NCBI RefSeq assembly: GCF_006716765.1
Contig: NZ_VFPO01000001.1
Location: forward strand, 1,302,001 to 1,366,000
Direction of reading: 5' to 3'
DNA: 64,000 nt
DNA from: Actinomadura hallensis
GTDB taxonomy: Bacteria; Actinomycetota; Actinomycetes; Streptosporangiales; Streptosporangiaceae
Position 1 is the stretch's first letter. The number at the start of each line of letters is the position of its first letter. This document shows, one piece after another, positions 12,152 through 21,696 of this stretch. The notes below the pieces were generated by a model, which was not told where the DNA came from, did no database searches, and saw only the letters and a list, made by a program, of their open reading frames with translations. The position numbers and the translations under genes were made by a program.

Positions 12152-13096
12152 ATGCGAGCCATCGCCGTGTCCGAGTACGGCGCCACACCGGCGCCGATGA
12201 ACCTGCCGCGCCCGGAGCCGCGTCCGGGCGAGATCCTGGTGAAGATGATCGCGGCCGGGCTGAACCCGCTGGACTGGAAGGTCGCCGACGGCATGCTCAA
12301 GGACTCCGCCGACGCGGAGTTCCCGCTCATCCTCGGCCGGGACGGCGCCGGGGTGGTCGACGAGGTCGGCGAGGGCGTCACGCGGCTGCGTCACGGCGAG
12401 CAGGTGTACGGGTGCTTCCTCGACGTGGAGCGGGGGACGGGCTCGTTCGCCGAGTACGCCGTCGTCCCGGAGGACGGGCCGGTCGCGCGGATGCCGGACG
12501 GCATGATCTACACGCAGGCCGCGGCGGTGCCGACCGCGGGCACGACCGCGCTCACGATGATGGAGACGGCCGGGGTCGCCGAGGGGCAGGCCGTGCTGGT
12601 GGTGGGGGCGACGGGCGGCGTCGGGCAGGCGTTGGTGCAGCTCGCCGCCCGCGAGGGCGCCAAGGTCATCGCGACCGCCCGCGCCGACATGGCGGGGACG
12701 GTGCGGCGGCTCGGCGCGGACGAGACGGTCGACCACACCGCCGGTGATCTCAACCGGCAGGTCCTGGAGGTGCACTCGGACGGGATCGACGCGGTCCTCG
12801 ACGTGGTGAGCGACACCGGCGCCACCGAGGGCATCGCGCAGCTCCTGCGTCCCGGCGGGGTGTACGTCAGCACCACGTGGTCGGTCAATCCCGACGCGAT
12901 GGAGGCCCAGGGCCTGCGCGGCGTCAACGTCGAGGTCGAGCCGTCGGCGGAGCTGCTGGACCGCCTGTCGGAGCTCATCGACGCGGGCGAGCTGCGGGTG
13001 TCGATCGAGCGGGAGGTCCCGCTGGAGGACGCGCCCGACGCGCTGGCCGGCAACCGCGCCGGCGGCGCCCGCGGCAAGACCGTCATCCGTGTCTGA
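12152..13096 (+). CDS. Zinc-type alcohol dehydrogenase / quinone oxidoreductase family
   Basis: 314 aa medium-chain dehydrogenase/reductase. The GroES-like N-terminal half contains GLNPLDWKVADGML and LGRDGAGVVDEVGEGV. The Rossmann half has VLVVGATGGVGQALVQLAA, whose alanine/glycine-rich turn is typical of NADPH-dependent quinone reductases. No cysteine cluster for structural zinc is visible, consistent with the zinc-free quinone oxidoreductase branch. A GGGGGA element precedes ATG 12152. The gene stands alone between the PBP and a small protein; substrate not predictable. A GC-rich hairpin at 13101-13122 follows it. Confidence 0.88.
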   Translation: MRAIAVSEYGATPAPMNLPRPEPRPGEILVKMIAAGLNPLDWKVADGMLKDSADAEFPLILGRDGAGVVDEVGEGVTRLRHGEQVYGCFLDVERGTGSFAEYAVVPEDGPVARMPDGMIYTQAAAVPTAGTTALTMMETAGVAEGQAVLVVGATGGVGQALVQLAAREGAKVIATARADMAGTVRRLGADETVDHTAGDLNRQVLEVHSDGIDAVLDVVSDTGATEGIAQLLRPGGVYVSTTWSVNPDAMEAQGLRGVNVEVEPSAELLDRLSELIDAGELRVSIEREVPLEDAPDALAGNRAGGARGKTVIRV

Positions 13097-13100
13097 GGGG

Positions 13101-13122
13101 CCCGCGCGTCCGGGCGCGCGGG
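13101..13122 (+). terminator. GC-rich hairpin after oxidoreductase
   Basis: CCCGCGCG-TCCGGG-CGCGCGGG forms an 8-bp perfect stem 5 bp after the stop codon. No T-run follows, as is common in actinomycetes. Confidence 0.55.
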
Positions 13123-13232
13123 GGCCGGCCGGTGCACGGCCCGGGTGAGCGGGGCGCCGTGAGTCGGGGCATCCGCCCGCCCGGGAGTGAGAACCGCCGT
13201 ATCTCGGGCATGTCAGGCGCACGGGAGGACAC

Positions 13233-13460
13233 ATGAACGAGAGGACGAACCAGGCCGCCGGCGACGACGGATGGGACCGGCTCCGCGAGATCGACGAGAC
13301 GCTCGAACGGCTGCGCGCCGAGGTGCCCGGCCCGCCCACCGACGTCGCCGACTTCGCCGACGCGGGGCAGTACCTCGCCGCCCGCGAGGAGCTGGAGGGC
13401 CAGATCGAGCTGCTGGAGGCCGAACGGGAGCGGCTCCGCGAGCGGCTCGAACAGTCCTGA
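13233..13460 (+). CDS. Small predicted coiled-coil protein
   Basis: 75 aa, not recognised as a named family. Two charged helical segments, around WDRLREIDETLERLRAEV and ELEGQIELLEAERERLRERL, have heptad-like leucine spacing and are joined by a short proline-containing turn, suggesting a helical hairpin. It has a clear GGGAGGA ribosome binding site before ATG 13233. No membrane segment or signal. It stands between the oxidoreductase and the convergent histidine kinase. Confidence 0.7.
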   Translation: MNERTNQAAGDDGWDRLREIDETLERLRAEVPGPPTDVADFADAGQYLAAREELEGQIELLEAERERLRERLEQS

Positions 13461-13555
13461 CCGCGCTCCGGCGTTCGTCAGGCACAGCGGCTCCTGACCG
13501 CGCTCCGTCGTGACCGCGCGCCGTCGTGTAGCCGTCGTGTAGCGCCGTCGTGACC

Positions 13556-13584
13556 GGGCGCTCCCGCGGCGGGCGCTCCCGCGG
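13556..13584. repeat. 15-bp tandem duplication beside histidine kinase stop
   Basis: GGGCGCTCCCGCGGC at 13556-13570 is repeated at once as 14 of 15 bases at 13571-13584, ending exactly at the stop codon of the histidine kinase. The 60 bp before it also holds several copies of GCCGTCGTG. The gap 13461-13584 contains no gene. Confidence 0.8.
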
Positions 13585-14997
13585 TCAGAGCGGCAGGCGC
13601 AGGACGAAGCGCGCGCCCGGCCTGCCGTCGGCCCGGTCGGCGAGCACCAGCGTGCCGCGGTGCGCCTCGGCGATGTCGCGGGAGATCGCCAGGCCGAGGC
13701 CCGTTCCCCCGGCGTCGCGGTGCCGGCCCTGCGCCAGCCGGGTGAAGCGCTCGAACACCCGCTCGCGGTCCTCGGGCGGGATGCCGGTCCCGTCGTCGAT
13801 CACCTCGACGACCGCGTTGGACTCCTCCACCCGCAGGATCACCGTCACCTCGCCGGCGGCGTGCCGGGCGGCGTTGTCGAGGAGGTTGCGCATCAGCCGC
13901 GCCAGCTCGCTCCGCCCGCCCTGGACCGTCACCTCGCCCTCCGACAGGACCGTGATCCGGACCCGGCGGGGACGGCTCAGCACCTCCTGGTCGATGAGCT
14001 CGGTCAGGTCCACCGGCTCGCGCTGGAAGTTCACGTCCGCTTCGAGCCGCGCGAGGGCGAGCAGGTCGTCGACCACCTCCGCCAGCCGGTCGGTGCTGGC
14101 CAGGATGGCCCGCAGCGTGTCCTTCGGGACGGTGTCGCCGGGCGCGGTGAGCGCGAGCTCCAGCTCCATCCGCAGCGCGGCGAGCGGGCTGCGCAGCTCG
14201 TGGGAGACGTCGGAGACGAACCCGCGCTGCCGCGCGACCGCCTGCTCCAGCCGGTCGAGGGTCGCGTTGATGCTGTCGGCGAGCAGCCGCACCTCGTCGC
14301 GGCGGGGCGGCCGCGGCACGCGGCGCTCCAGGTCCGTCGCGGTGATTTCGTCCAGCTTCCGGCGGATCTCGTCGACCGGCCGGAGCGCGCGGCCGGCCGA
14401 CGTCCACACGCCGTAGGCGACGAGGCCGGTGAGGAACGGGACCGCGAAGATGAACAGGGCCGCCACGGCCGGGCGGGGCAGCGGTCCCGGCACGGGCGCC
14501 AGCGCGTAGACGAACACCGCGTCCCGCTCGAGCCCGACCCGGAACTCGACGATGAGGAAGCAGTCGCCGCCGGGCGCGTCGACGTCGCAGCTGCGGCCGT
14601 CACGGCGGTCGTCCGTCGCCGGCGGCGGGGGGAACCGGACGGCGTCCCGGCCCCGCATCGGCGGGGTGGCGGCCAGCACGTTCCCGTTCACGTCCACCAC
14701 CTGCTGGAGCGAGCCCTCGGGGGCGAGGGCCTCCTCCGGCAACCGCCCGGCGTTGAGGGCCGTCGCGGTGCGCCGGCCCTCGCGCGCCAGCTCCCGCACG
14801 GTGTCGCTGGTCACCTGCTGCCTGACCATGATCAGCAATGTCGTGCACAGCGCCGCCGACAGGACCAGGGCGATCAGCGCCGCCGTCGCGGTCACCCGGA
14901 TCCGTATCTCGCTGTGACGCAGCGCGATGCTCCGGATCCGGCCGCTCAGGCCCGCCGTCCGGGGCCGGGCAGCAATGACGACCTCCCGGGAACGCAT
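13585..14997 (-). CDS. Sensor histidine kinase (orphan)
   Basis: 470 aa membrane sensor kinase. Order: a membrane helix (ATAALIALVLSAALCTTLLI), an extracytoplasmic sensor of about 130 residues, a second helix (AALFIFAVPFLTGLVAYGVW), a HAMP linker, the phosphoacceptor helix with FVSDVSHELRSPLAALRMEL, and the HATPase domain with N-box LLDNAARHA, G1 VIDDGTGIP and G2 GTGLGLAIS. The sensor contains a short CDVDAPGGDC stretch in which two cysteines could pair. No response regulator is encoded on either side: the upstream neighbour is a TauE permease 91 bp away, and the downstream gene is convergent. Confidence 0.92.
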   Translation of the reverse strand: MRSREVVIAARPRTAGLSGRIRSIALRHSEIRIRVTATAALIALVLSAALCTTLLIMVRQQVTSDTVRELAREGRRTATALNAGRLPEEALAPEGSLQQVVDVNGNVLAATPPMRGRDAVRFPPPPATDDRRDGRSCDVDAPGGDCFLIVEFRVGLERDAVFVYALAPVPGPLPRPAVAALFIFAVPFLTGLVAYGVWTSAGRALRPVDEIRRKLDEITATDLERRVPRPPRRDEVRLLADSINATLDRLEQAVARQRGFVSDVSHELRSPLAALRMELELALTAPGDTVPKDTLRAILASTDRLAEVVDDLLALARLEADVNFQREPVDLTELIDQEVLSRPRRVRITVLSEGEVTVQGGRSELARLMRNLLDNAARHAAGEVTVILRVEESNAVVEVIDDGTGIPPEDRERVFERFTRLAQGRHRDAGGTGLGLAISRDIAEAHRGTLVLADRADGRPGARFVLRLPL

Positions 14998-15088
14998 TTG
15001 CAGGTACCCGTCTTGTTACCTGAACGGGGCAAACGCGACCGTGGGCTGCGGGTAAAGGATCGTCCATGCCCGGCCCCTCGCGGGCGGA

Positions 15089-16027
15089 TCAGCCGGGAGT
15101 CGGGGCGGCGGCCCGGTCGGCGCCGGGGGTCTCGTCGCCCTCGCCCGCGGGCGCCGCGGCGGCGCGGTCGGCCAGGTGCCGCCGGACCGAGTGGGCCAGC
15201 GCCGCCGCCCACAGGGCGTAGATCGCGGCGTAGAAGATCCACCGCACGCCCGCGGGGGCGTCGATCCAGTCGCTGCGCAGCAGCGTGCGGGTGTTGGTGA
15301 GGATGATGATCCCGCCGACCGCGCTGCCCAGGACGCGCGGGGGGATGTGCCGGACCAGCCACGCGGCGATCGGGGCCGCGATCACGCCGCCGGCCAGCAG
15401 CGCGGCCACCCAGGTGAAGTCGATGCCCTCCGAGCCGATGCCGATCAGGAAGCCGACGCTGGCGGCGACCGAGATCAGGAACTCGCTGGTGTCGATGGAG
15501 CCGATGGTCTTGCGGGGCTCCAGCCGGCCGCTGGCCAGCAGCGCGGGGGTGCCGACGGGTCCCCACCCGCCGCCTCCCGTGGAGTCGACGAACCCGGCGA
15601 CCAGGCCGAGCGGGCCGAGGAACCGCTTGCGCAGCGGCCTGCCGAGCCGGTCGGTGCGCAGCCCGCGGAGCGTGAAGCGGACCAGGATGTAGACCCCGAG
15701 CGCCAGCAGGATGATCGACATCAGCGGCGCCGCGGTCTCGGTGGACAGCCCGGACAGGAACGTGGCGCCCGCGAACGCCCCGATGGCGCCGGGGATGCCG
15801 ATCTTGGCGATGACCGGCCAGTCGACGTTGCCGAACCGCCAGTGCGACGCGCCGGACGCCAGCGTGGTCCCGATCTCGGCGAGGTGGACGGTGGCCGACG
15901 CGGCGGCCGGGTTGGTGCCGATGGCGAGCAGCAGCGTCGTCGAGGTGACGCCGTAGGCCATGCCAAGGCTGCCGTCGACGAGCTGGGCGCCCAGGCCGAC
16001 CAGGGCGAGCAGGACGAGTTTTCGCAC
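15089..16027 (-). CDS. TauE/SafE family permease (second copy)
   Basis: 312 aa polytopic membrane protein from GTG 16027 (GAGGTG 7 bp upstream). It carries two homologous TauE halves: GLGAQLVDGSLGMAYG near the start and GLVAGFVDSTGGGGWG near residue 150. The C-terminal 40 residues are alanine/acid-rich and probably cytoplasmic. It is only distantly similar to the permease at 1-936 and belongs to the branch often found beside sulfate-assimilation genes. The start region is complex: a CACCTC-GG-GAGGTG palindrome covers the ribosome binding site and a direct repeat lies upstream. Confidence 0.88.
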   Translation of the reverse strand: MRKLVLLALVGLGAQLVDGSLGMAYGVTSTTLLLAIGTNPAAASATVHLAEIGTTLASGASHWRFGNVDWPVIAKIGIPGAIGAFAGATFLSGLSTETAAPLMSIILLALGVYILVRFTLRGLRTDRLGRPLRKRFLGPLGLVAGFVDSTGGGGWGPVGTPALLASGRLEPRKTIGSIDTSEFLISVAASVGFLIGIGSEGIDFTWVAALLAGGVIAAPIAAWLVRHIPPRVLGSAVGGIIILTNTRTLLRSDWIDAPAGVRWIFYAAIYALWAAALAHSVRRHLADRAAAAPAGEGDETPGADRAAAPTPG

Positions 16028-16034
16028 GGGTTCA

Positions 16035-16048
16035 CCTCGGGAGGTGCG
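16035..16048 (-). promoter_or_regulatory. Palindrome covering permease ribosome binding site
   Basis: CACCTCGGGAGGTG is a perfect inverted repeat whose GAGGTG half is the apparent Shine-Dalgarno of the permease starting at 16027. In RNA it can fold as a 5-bp hairpin with a 4-base loop and would hide that site; in DNA it could be an operator. Confidence 0.4.
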
Positions 16049-16076
16049 GGAGGAGGATATTTCCTACCAACTAAGT

Positions 16077-16094
16077 TCAGATACATGTTCAGTA
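16077..16094. promoter_or_regulatory. Direct repeat GTTCAG-N6-GTTCAG
   Basis: Two GTTCAG hexamers with 12-bp periodicity lie 50-67 bp upstream of the permease at 16027, in an AT-richer stretch that probably contains its promoter. Candidate activator or repressor site. Confidence 0.35.
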
Positions 16095-16095
16095 G

Positions 16096-17549
<1,454 letters not shown>

Positions 17550-17550
<1 letters not shown>

Positions 17551-18029
17551 TGGCGCGGCGCGGCGGCCGGGCGGGTCCCGGTGACGCGCCCGGCCCCGGC
17601 GTCCGCGAGCCGGACGGGGACGCCGGGGACGCCCGCGCGGACGGCGCGCGCCGGGGCAGCCCGGCGCTGACCAGCCGCGCGGCCATCCTCGCGGTGGTGG
17701 TCTGCGCGATCGCGCTGAGCCTGGCCTACCCCGTCCGGGAGTACATCGCCCAGCGCCAGGAGATCGCCGAGCTCCGGCAGAAGGAGGCGGAGGCCCGGCG
17801 GCAGGTCGAGATTCTGGCCCAACGCAAGCAGCAGCTGGGGGATAAGTCGTACATTGAGCGTGAGGCGACGCGAAGGCTTCATTACTGCCGCCCTAACGTG
17901 AAGTGCTACATCGTGCTTGACGGCGAAGGGGGCGGCGGCCGCGAGGCGCACAAGGGCGGTCCGACGAGGCGGCCGCCGTGGTACGAGACGCTGTGGCGGT
18001 CGGTGGAGGCGGCCGACAGGCCGCGCTGA
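17550..18029 (+). CDS. ftsB: FtsB/DivIC-type septum formation initiator
   Basis: 159 aa bitopic cell-division protein. A basic, glycine-rich cytoplasmic tail of about 45 residues precedes one membrane helix (AAILAVVVCAIALSLAYPV). A periplasmic coiled coil follows (REYIAQRQEIAELRQKEAEA and on), then the conserved end module YIEREATRRLHYCRPNVKCY with two cysteines six residues apart, usual for actinobacterial members. FtsB bridges FtsL and FtsQ in the divisome. It overlaps the eno stop by one base; position between eno and DUF501 is conserved in actinobacteria. Confidence 0.92.
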
Positions 18030-18052
18030 CCCGTCCGCGGGTGGGGACGCAG

Positions 18053-18637
18053 ATGAAGGAAGCAGGTGACCGGACCCCGGTGACCGCCGGTGACAGGGCC
18101 GCCGTGGCGGCCCAGCTCGGGCGGGAGCCGCGCGCCGTGCGCGCGGTGGCGAGCCGCTGCCCGTGCGGGCTGCCCGCAGTGATCGAGACGGCCCCGAGGC
18201 TCCCGGACGGGACGCCCTTCCCGACGCTGTTCTACCTGACCTGCCCGAAGGCCGCCTCGGCCATCGGGACCCTGGAGGGAAGCGGCGTCATGCGCGAGAT
18301 GCAGGACCGGCTCGCCGCCGACCCCGAGCTGAAGGCCGAGTACGCCGCGGCCCACGAGGACTACCTCCGCCGCCGCGACGAGGCCGCCCGCGAGACCGGC
18401 GTCGAGCCCCTGCCCGAGGGAACGCAGAGCGCGGGCGGCATGCCCACCCGGGTCAAGTGCCTGCACGCCCTCATCGCCCACGAGATGGCGGTGCCCGGCG
18501 CCAACCCGTTCGGCCGCGAGGCGCTGGAGGCGCTCCCCGAGTGGTGGCGCTCCGGCCCCTGCGTCGACGTGGACGCCGGCGAAGCCGGGAACGGCCTGCC
18601 GGACGCGGGCCGAAGAACCGAGGGGGAGGCCCGGTGA
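18053..18637 (+). CDS. DUF501 domain protein
   Basis: 194 aa. Matches the actinobacterial DUF501 family: REPRAVRAVASRCPCGLPAVIE, the TLFYLTCPKAASAIGTLE core, the GGMPTRVKCLHALIAHEMA segment and the C-terminal GPC. Conserved cysteines and histidines (CPC, C-P-K, K-C-L-H-x-L-x-A-H-E) suggest a metal or catalytic site, but the biochemical role is unknown. It starts 24 bp after ftsB, and its TGA overlaps the GTG of ppx by 4 bases (GTGA), so the two are coupled. Confidence 0.9.
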   Translation: MKEAGDRTPVTAGDRAAVAAQLGREPRAVRAVASRCPCGLPAVIETAPRLPDGTPFPTLFYLTCPKAASAIGTLEGSGVMREMQDRLAADPELKAEYAAAHEDYLRRRDEAARETGVEPLPEGTQSAGGMPTRVKCLHALIAHEMAVPGANPFGREALEALPEWWRSGPCVDVDAGEAGNGLPDAGRRTEGEAR

Positions 18638-19584
18638 CGCGCGTCGCGGCCGTCGACTGCGGCACCAACTCCGTCCGCCTCCTGATCGCCGACATCGTCC
18701 CCGGCGAGGGCGGCGGGACGCTGACCGACGTCGAGCGCCGGATGGAGATCGTCCGGCTCGGCGAGGGCGTCGACGAGACCGGCCGGCTGTCGCCCGCCGC
18801 GCTGGAGCGCACGTTCACCGCGATGCGCGGCTACGCCGACCTCATCGAGCGGCACGGCGCGCGGGCCGGGAAGGGCCCGATCAAGACGCGGGTCGTGGCG
18901 ACCAGCGCGACCCGCGACGCCGAGAACCGGTCGGACTTCGTCAACGGCGTCGTGGACATCTTCGGCGTCGTCCCCGAGGTGATCAGCGGGGACGAGGAGG
19001 CCGAGCTGTCGTTCACCGGCGCCACCCGCGAGCTGGCCGCGCTGCGCCCCGCCCGCCCCTACCTGGTGGTCGACATCGGCGGCGGCTCCACCGAGTTCGT
19101 GCTCGGCAGCTCCTCGGCCGACGCCGCGTACTCGACCGACATCGGCTGCGTCCGGATGACCGAGCGGCACCTGAAGGACGGCGACCCGCCGTCGCCGGTG
19201 CAGATCTCCGGGGCCGCGGCCGACATCGACGCGGCCCTCGCCGCCGTCCGCGAGGCCGTGCCGGTGGACGAGGCCCGCACGCTCGTCGGCCTGGCCGGGT
19301 CGGTCACCACGGTCGCCGGGATCGCGCTGGACCTGCCGGAGTACGACCCGGCCCGCATCCACCTGTCGCGGATCACCGCCACCCAGGTCCACGACGTGAC
19401 GCGGCGGCTGCTGCACGCCACCCGCGCCGAGCGCGCGAAGTTCGGCGTCATGCATCCGGGACGCATCGACGTGATCGGCGCGGGCGCGCTGATCCTGGAC
19501 CGGATCATGCGGGAGTACGGGTTCGGCGCGGTCGTCGTGAGCGAGCGCGACATCCTCGACGGAATCGCCTGGTCGCTGCTGTGA
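18634..19584 (+). CDS. ppx: Ppx/GppA exopolyphosphatase family
   Basis: 316 aa from GTG 18634. ASKHA-fold phosphatase that removes terminal phosphate from polyphosphate or pppGpp. Visible: phosphate-1 loop AAVDCGTNSVRLLIAD, TRVVATSATRDAENRSDFV, catalytic EVISGDEEAELSF, and phosphate-2 loop YLVVDIGGGSTEFVLG. It is the short two-domain form, without the HD-like C-terminal domain of the long enterobacterial enzyme. Last gene of the eno operon; the palindrome at 19583-19601 follows directly. Confidence 0.94.
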   Translation: MTRVAAVDCGTNSVRLLIADIVPGEGGGTLTDVERRMEIVRLGEGVDETGRLSPAALERTFTAMRGYADLIERHGARAGKGPIKTRVVATSATRDAENRSDFVNGVVDIFGVVPEVISGDEEAELSFTGATRELAALRPARPYLVVDIGGGSTEFVLGSSSADAAYSTDIGCVRMTERHLKDGDPPSPVQISGAAADIDAALAAVREAVPVDEARTLVGLAGSVTTVAGIALDLPEYDPARIHLSRITATQVHDVTRRLLHATRAERAKFGVMHPGRIDVIGAGALILDRIMREYGFGAVVVSERDILDGIAWSLL

Positions 19585-19601
19585 CCCGCGTCCCGCGGGT
19601 C
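19583..19601. terminator. Hairpin between convergent ppx and DUF2510 genes
   Basis: GACCCGCG-TCC-CGCGGGTC is a perfect 8-bp stem overlapping the ppx stop codon, 23 bp from the end of the convergent gene. It could serve both strands. Confidence 0.55.
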
Positions 19602-19623
19602 CCCTTCCCCCGGGTGCCCGCCC

Positions 19624-20415
19624 TCACTGCTTGAGCTGCGCCAGCAGGGCCGGGATCAGCACGGCGTTCGGGTTCTGCTGCGGGACGTAGAGGATCGGCG
19701 AGGAGCTGGTGGACTGCTGGATCCACACCCGCCCGCTGTCCACGGTCGCGCCGGAGATCGCCGACCAGCTCAGCGACACCCGGTGGCCGCGGACGCCGCC
19801 CGGGTGGACGGTCAGGCCCTGCGCCACGTCGATCGACTCGCCCGCCCGGACCCGCCCGGCCAGCTCCGCGACCAGCCGCGGCTCGGCGTACTCCTGGCAC
19901 AGCTGGATCAGCCGCCCCCACACCTGCTCCGGACCGCCGTGCCCGGGGACGGTCTGCGCCGTGGGGGCGAGGGAGCCGGGTTCGACGACGACCTCGACGC
20001 GGGGGCCGGACCGGAACGGGTACCGGCCCGCCTGGAAGATCCACTGGGTGCCGTGGCCGTAACCGGCCGGGAGCTCGGCCGCCCAGTAAGCCACCCACTC
20101 AACGTGCGGCCAGGCGAGCGAGACGTTCCCGTAGGCCACGACCTGGTCGTCGGCGTGCAGGTGCAGGCCGTGCACCAGCACGTCCAGCGCCAGGACGGCG
20201 GCCCGGTAGCCCCAGCTCGCCTGCTGGGCGTGCGGGGCGGCGTAGGTCGCGGCGCGGGACTGGTCCTCGTGCGGGGGGCGCTCCTCGCGCGGGGGCATGC
20301 GCAGCCGCGGCGGGCGGGCCGGCTCGGGGTTCAGCCGGTCGGTCCAGCTCTGGCCGTCCCACCAGCGCAGGCTGCCCGTGCCGTAGGGGTCTGGATACCA
20401 GCCCGGTTGCGACAA
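19624..20415 (-). CDS. DUF2510 domain protein
   Basis: 263 aa. The N-terminus has the DUF2510 motif ([17 protein letters not shown]), a short Trp-rich module usually attached to actinobacterial membrane or secreted proteins. The rest is a soluble-looking domain with [39 protein letters not shown] and [20 protein letters not shown] do not recognise it. No membrane helix is evident. The start is TTG 20415, chosen because GGAGG lies at the right distance and the DUF2510 motif begins four residues later. Divergent from the uracil-DNA glycosylase. Confidence 0.75.
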   Translation of the reverse strand: MSQPGWYPDPYGTGSLRWWDGQSWTDRLNPEPARPPRLRMPPREERPPHEDQSRAATYAAPHAQQASWGYRAAVLALDVLVHGLHLHADDQVVAYGNVSLAWPHVEWVAYWAAELPAGYGHGTQWIFQAGRYPFRSGPRVEVVVEPGSLAPTAQTVPGHGGPEQVWGRLIQLCQEYAEPRLVAELAGRVRAGESIDVAQGLTVHPGGVRGHRVSLSWSAISGATVDSGRVWIQQSTSSSPILYVPQQNPNAVLIPALLAQLKQ

Positions 20416-20553
20416 GCCTGCCTCCGCTTCGACCTCGGCGTGTGCCGGACACGCGCCTCCCCGACCGGCGAACGCATCGTACCGATACCGAACCGTTTCG
20501 CAGGGGCATGGGCGGAACCCGGCCACCGCCTGTGGCGTGCGACGATCGGTGGT

Positions 20554-21381
20554 ATGCCGACAGCCAACGCCCCCTTCGCGCCCCCCGGCTCCGGCTGGCC
20601 GGAGGACCCCGCGACCCCGGACACCCCCGTCGCCCACGGCGCCGGTGAGGTCGTCGAACTCGCCGCCAAGGCGCCGGACCTGGCCGAGCTGTGCGCCCGG
20701 CAGTCGGTGTGCCGCGCCTGCGACCGCCTCGTGCAGTGGCGGGAGAAGGTCGCCGTCCAGCGGCGCAGGGCGTTCGCGGACGAGGAGTACTGGGGCCGGC
20801 CCGTCGCCGGCTGGGGCGACCCGGAGCCGCGGATCCTGATCGTCGGCCTCGCCCCGGCCGCGCACGGCGGCAACCGCACCGGCCGGATCTTCACCGGCGA
20901 CCGCTCGGGGGACTGGCTGTTCGCGTCGCTGCACCGGGTCGGGCTCGCCGCGCTGCCGCACAGCGTGCACGCGGGCGACGGGCAGCGGCTCATCGGCGCC
21001 CGGATGGTCGCGACCGTCCGCTGCGCGCCGCCCGACAACAGGCCGACGCCGCTGGAGCGCACGGCCTGCCGGCCGTGGCTGGCCCGCGAGGTCGAGCTGG
21101 TCGCGCCGGGCGTCCGCTGCGTCGTGTGCCTCGGCGGCTTCGCCTGGCAGGGCGTGTGGCCCGCGCTGAAGCACGCCGGCTACGGGGTGCCGCGTCCCCG
21201 GCCGAAGTTCGGCCACGGCGCCGAGGCCCTGCTGGAGCCGCCGCCCTCGGCGGCCCGCCGCGACCCCGTCCTGCTGCTGGGCTGCTACCACCCGAGCCAG
21301 CAGAACACCTTCACCGGCCGCGTCACCGAGGACATGCTCGACGCCGTCTTCACCCGCGCCCGCGACTACGCCGGCGTCTGA
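20554..21381 (+). CDS. Uracil-DNA glycosylase, family 5 (UDGb)
   Basis: 275 aa. Excises uracil, and in this family also hypoxanthine or xanthine, from DNA. Motif A is [19 protein letters not shown]; motif B appears as [13 protein letters not shown]. Iron-sulfur cluster cysteines are recognisable: [14 protein letters not shown] near residue 45, then CAPPD and the CVVCLGG region. Family 5 enzymes lack the polar catalytic residue of family 1, as seen here. ATG 20554. The 138-bp gap to the divergent DUF2510 gene should hold both promoters. Confidence 0.9.
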   Translation: MPTANAPFAPPGSGWPEDPATPDTPVAHGAGEVVELAAKAPDLAELCARQSVCRACDRLVQWREKVAVQRRRAFADEEYWGRPVAGWGDPEPRILIVGLAPAAHGGNRTGRIFTGDRSGDWLFASLHRVGLAALPHSVHAGDGQRLIGARMVATVRCAPPDNRPTPLERTACRPWLAREVELVAPGVRCVVCLGGFAWQGVWPALKHAGYGVPRPRPKFGHGAEALLEPPPSAARRDPVLLLGCYHPSQQNTFTGRVTEDMLDAVFTRARDYAGV

Positions 21382-21382
21382 C

Positions 21383-21407
21383 GATCACGCCGGGTTCCGG
21401 TGATCAC
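21383..21407 (+). terminator. Weak inverted repeat after UDG gene
   Basis: GATCACGCCGG and CCGGTGATC around GTT can pair with a 2-base bulge, just after the UDG stop. The following 290 bp to the NADH dehydrogenase gene shows no convincing ORF; its last 60 bp is AT-richer and probably carries the ndh promoter. Confidence 0.3.
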
Positions 21408-21696
21408 ATGGGCGTCCGGCGCGGCCCCGCCCGCCGCGCGTCCGCCGGACTCGCTCCGGGACCGGGCCGCGCGGAGGGCGCGGGAGCGCGCGGCGGCGGG
21501 ACGGGGCCTGGCCGAGCGACCCTCGCGGCGGGCCGTCCCTCTCCGGCCGTGCCGCTCCGGGCCGCTTGACGCCCCCGTCCGGCCCCGTCCCGGCGCCGCG
21601 CCGGTGACACAACCGATGAGATGCCGGACCCGGCCACAAGGTTCGTAAATGGGGCGAATTAGTGAGCAAGTCATGTGAGCGGGTATCGCCCCCGGC

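Noticed and set aside
13461-13584. Response regulator for the orphan histidine kinase
   Set aside because: The gap is too short and contains only repeats; no receiver-domain sequence was found in either flanking gene.
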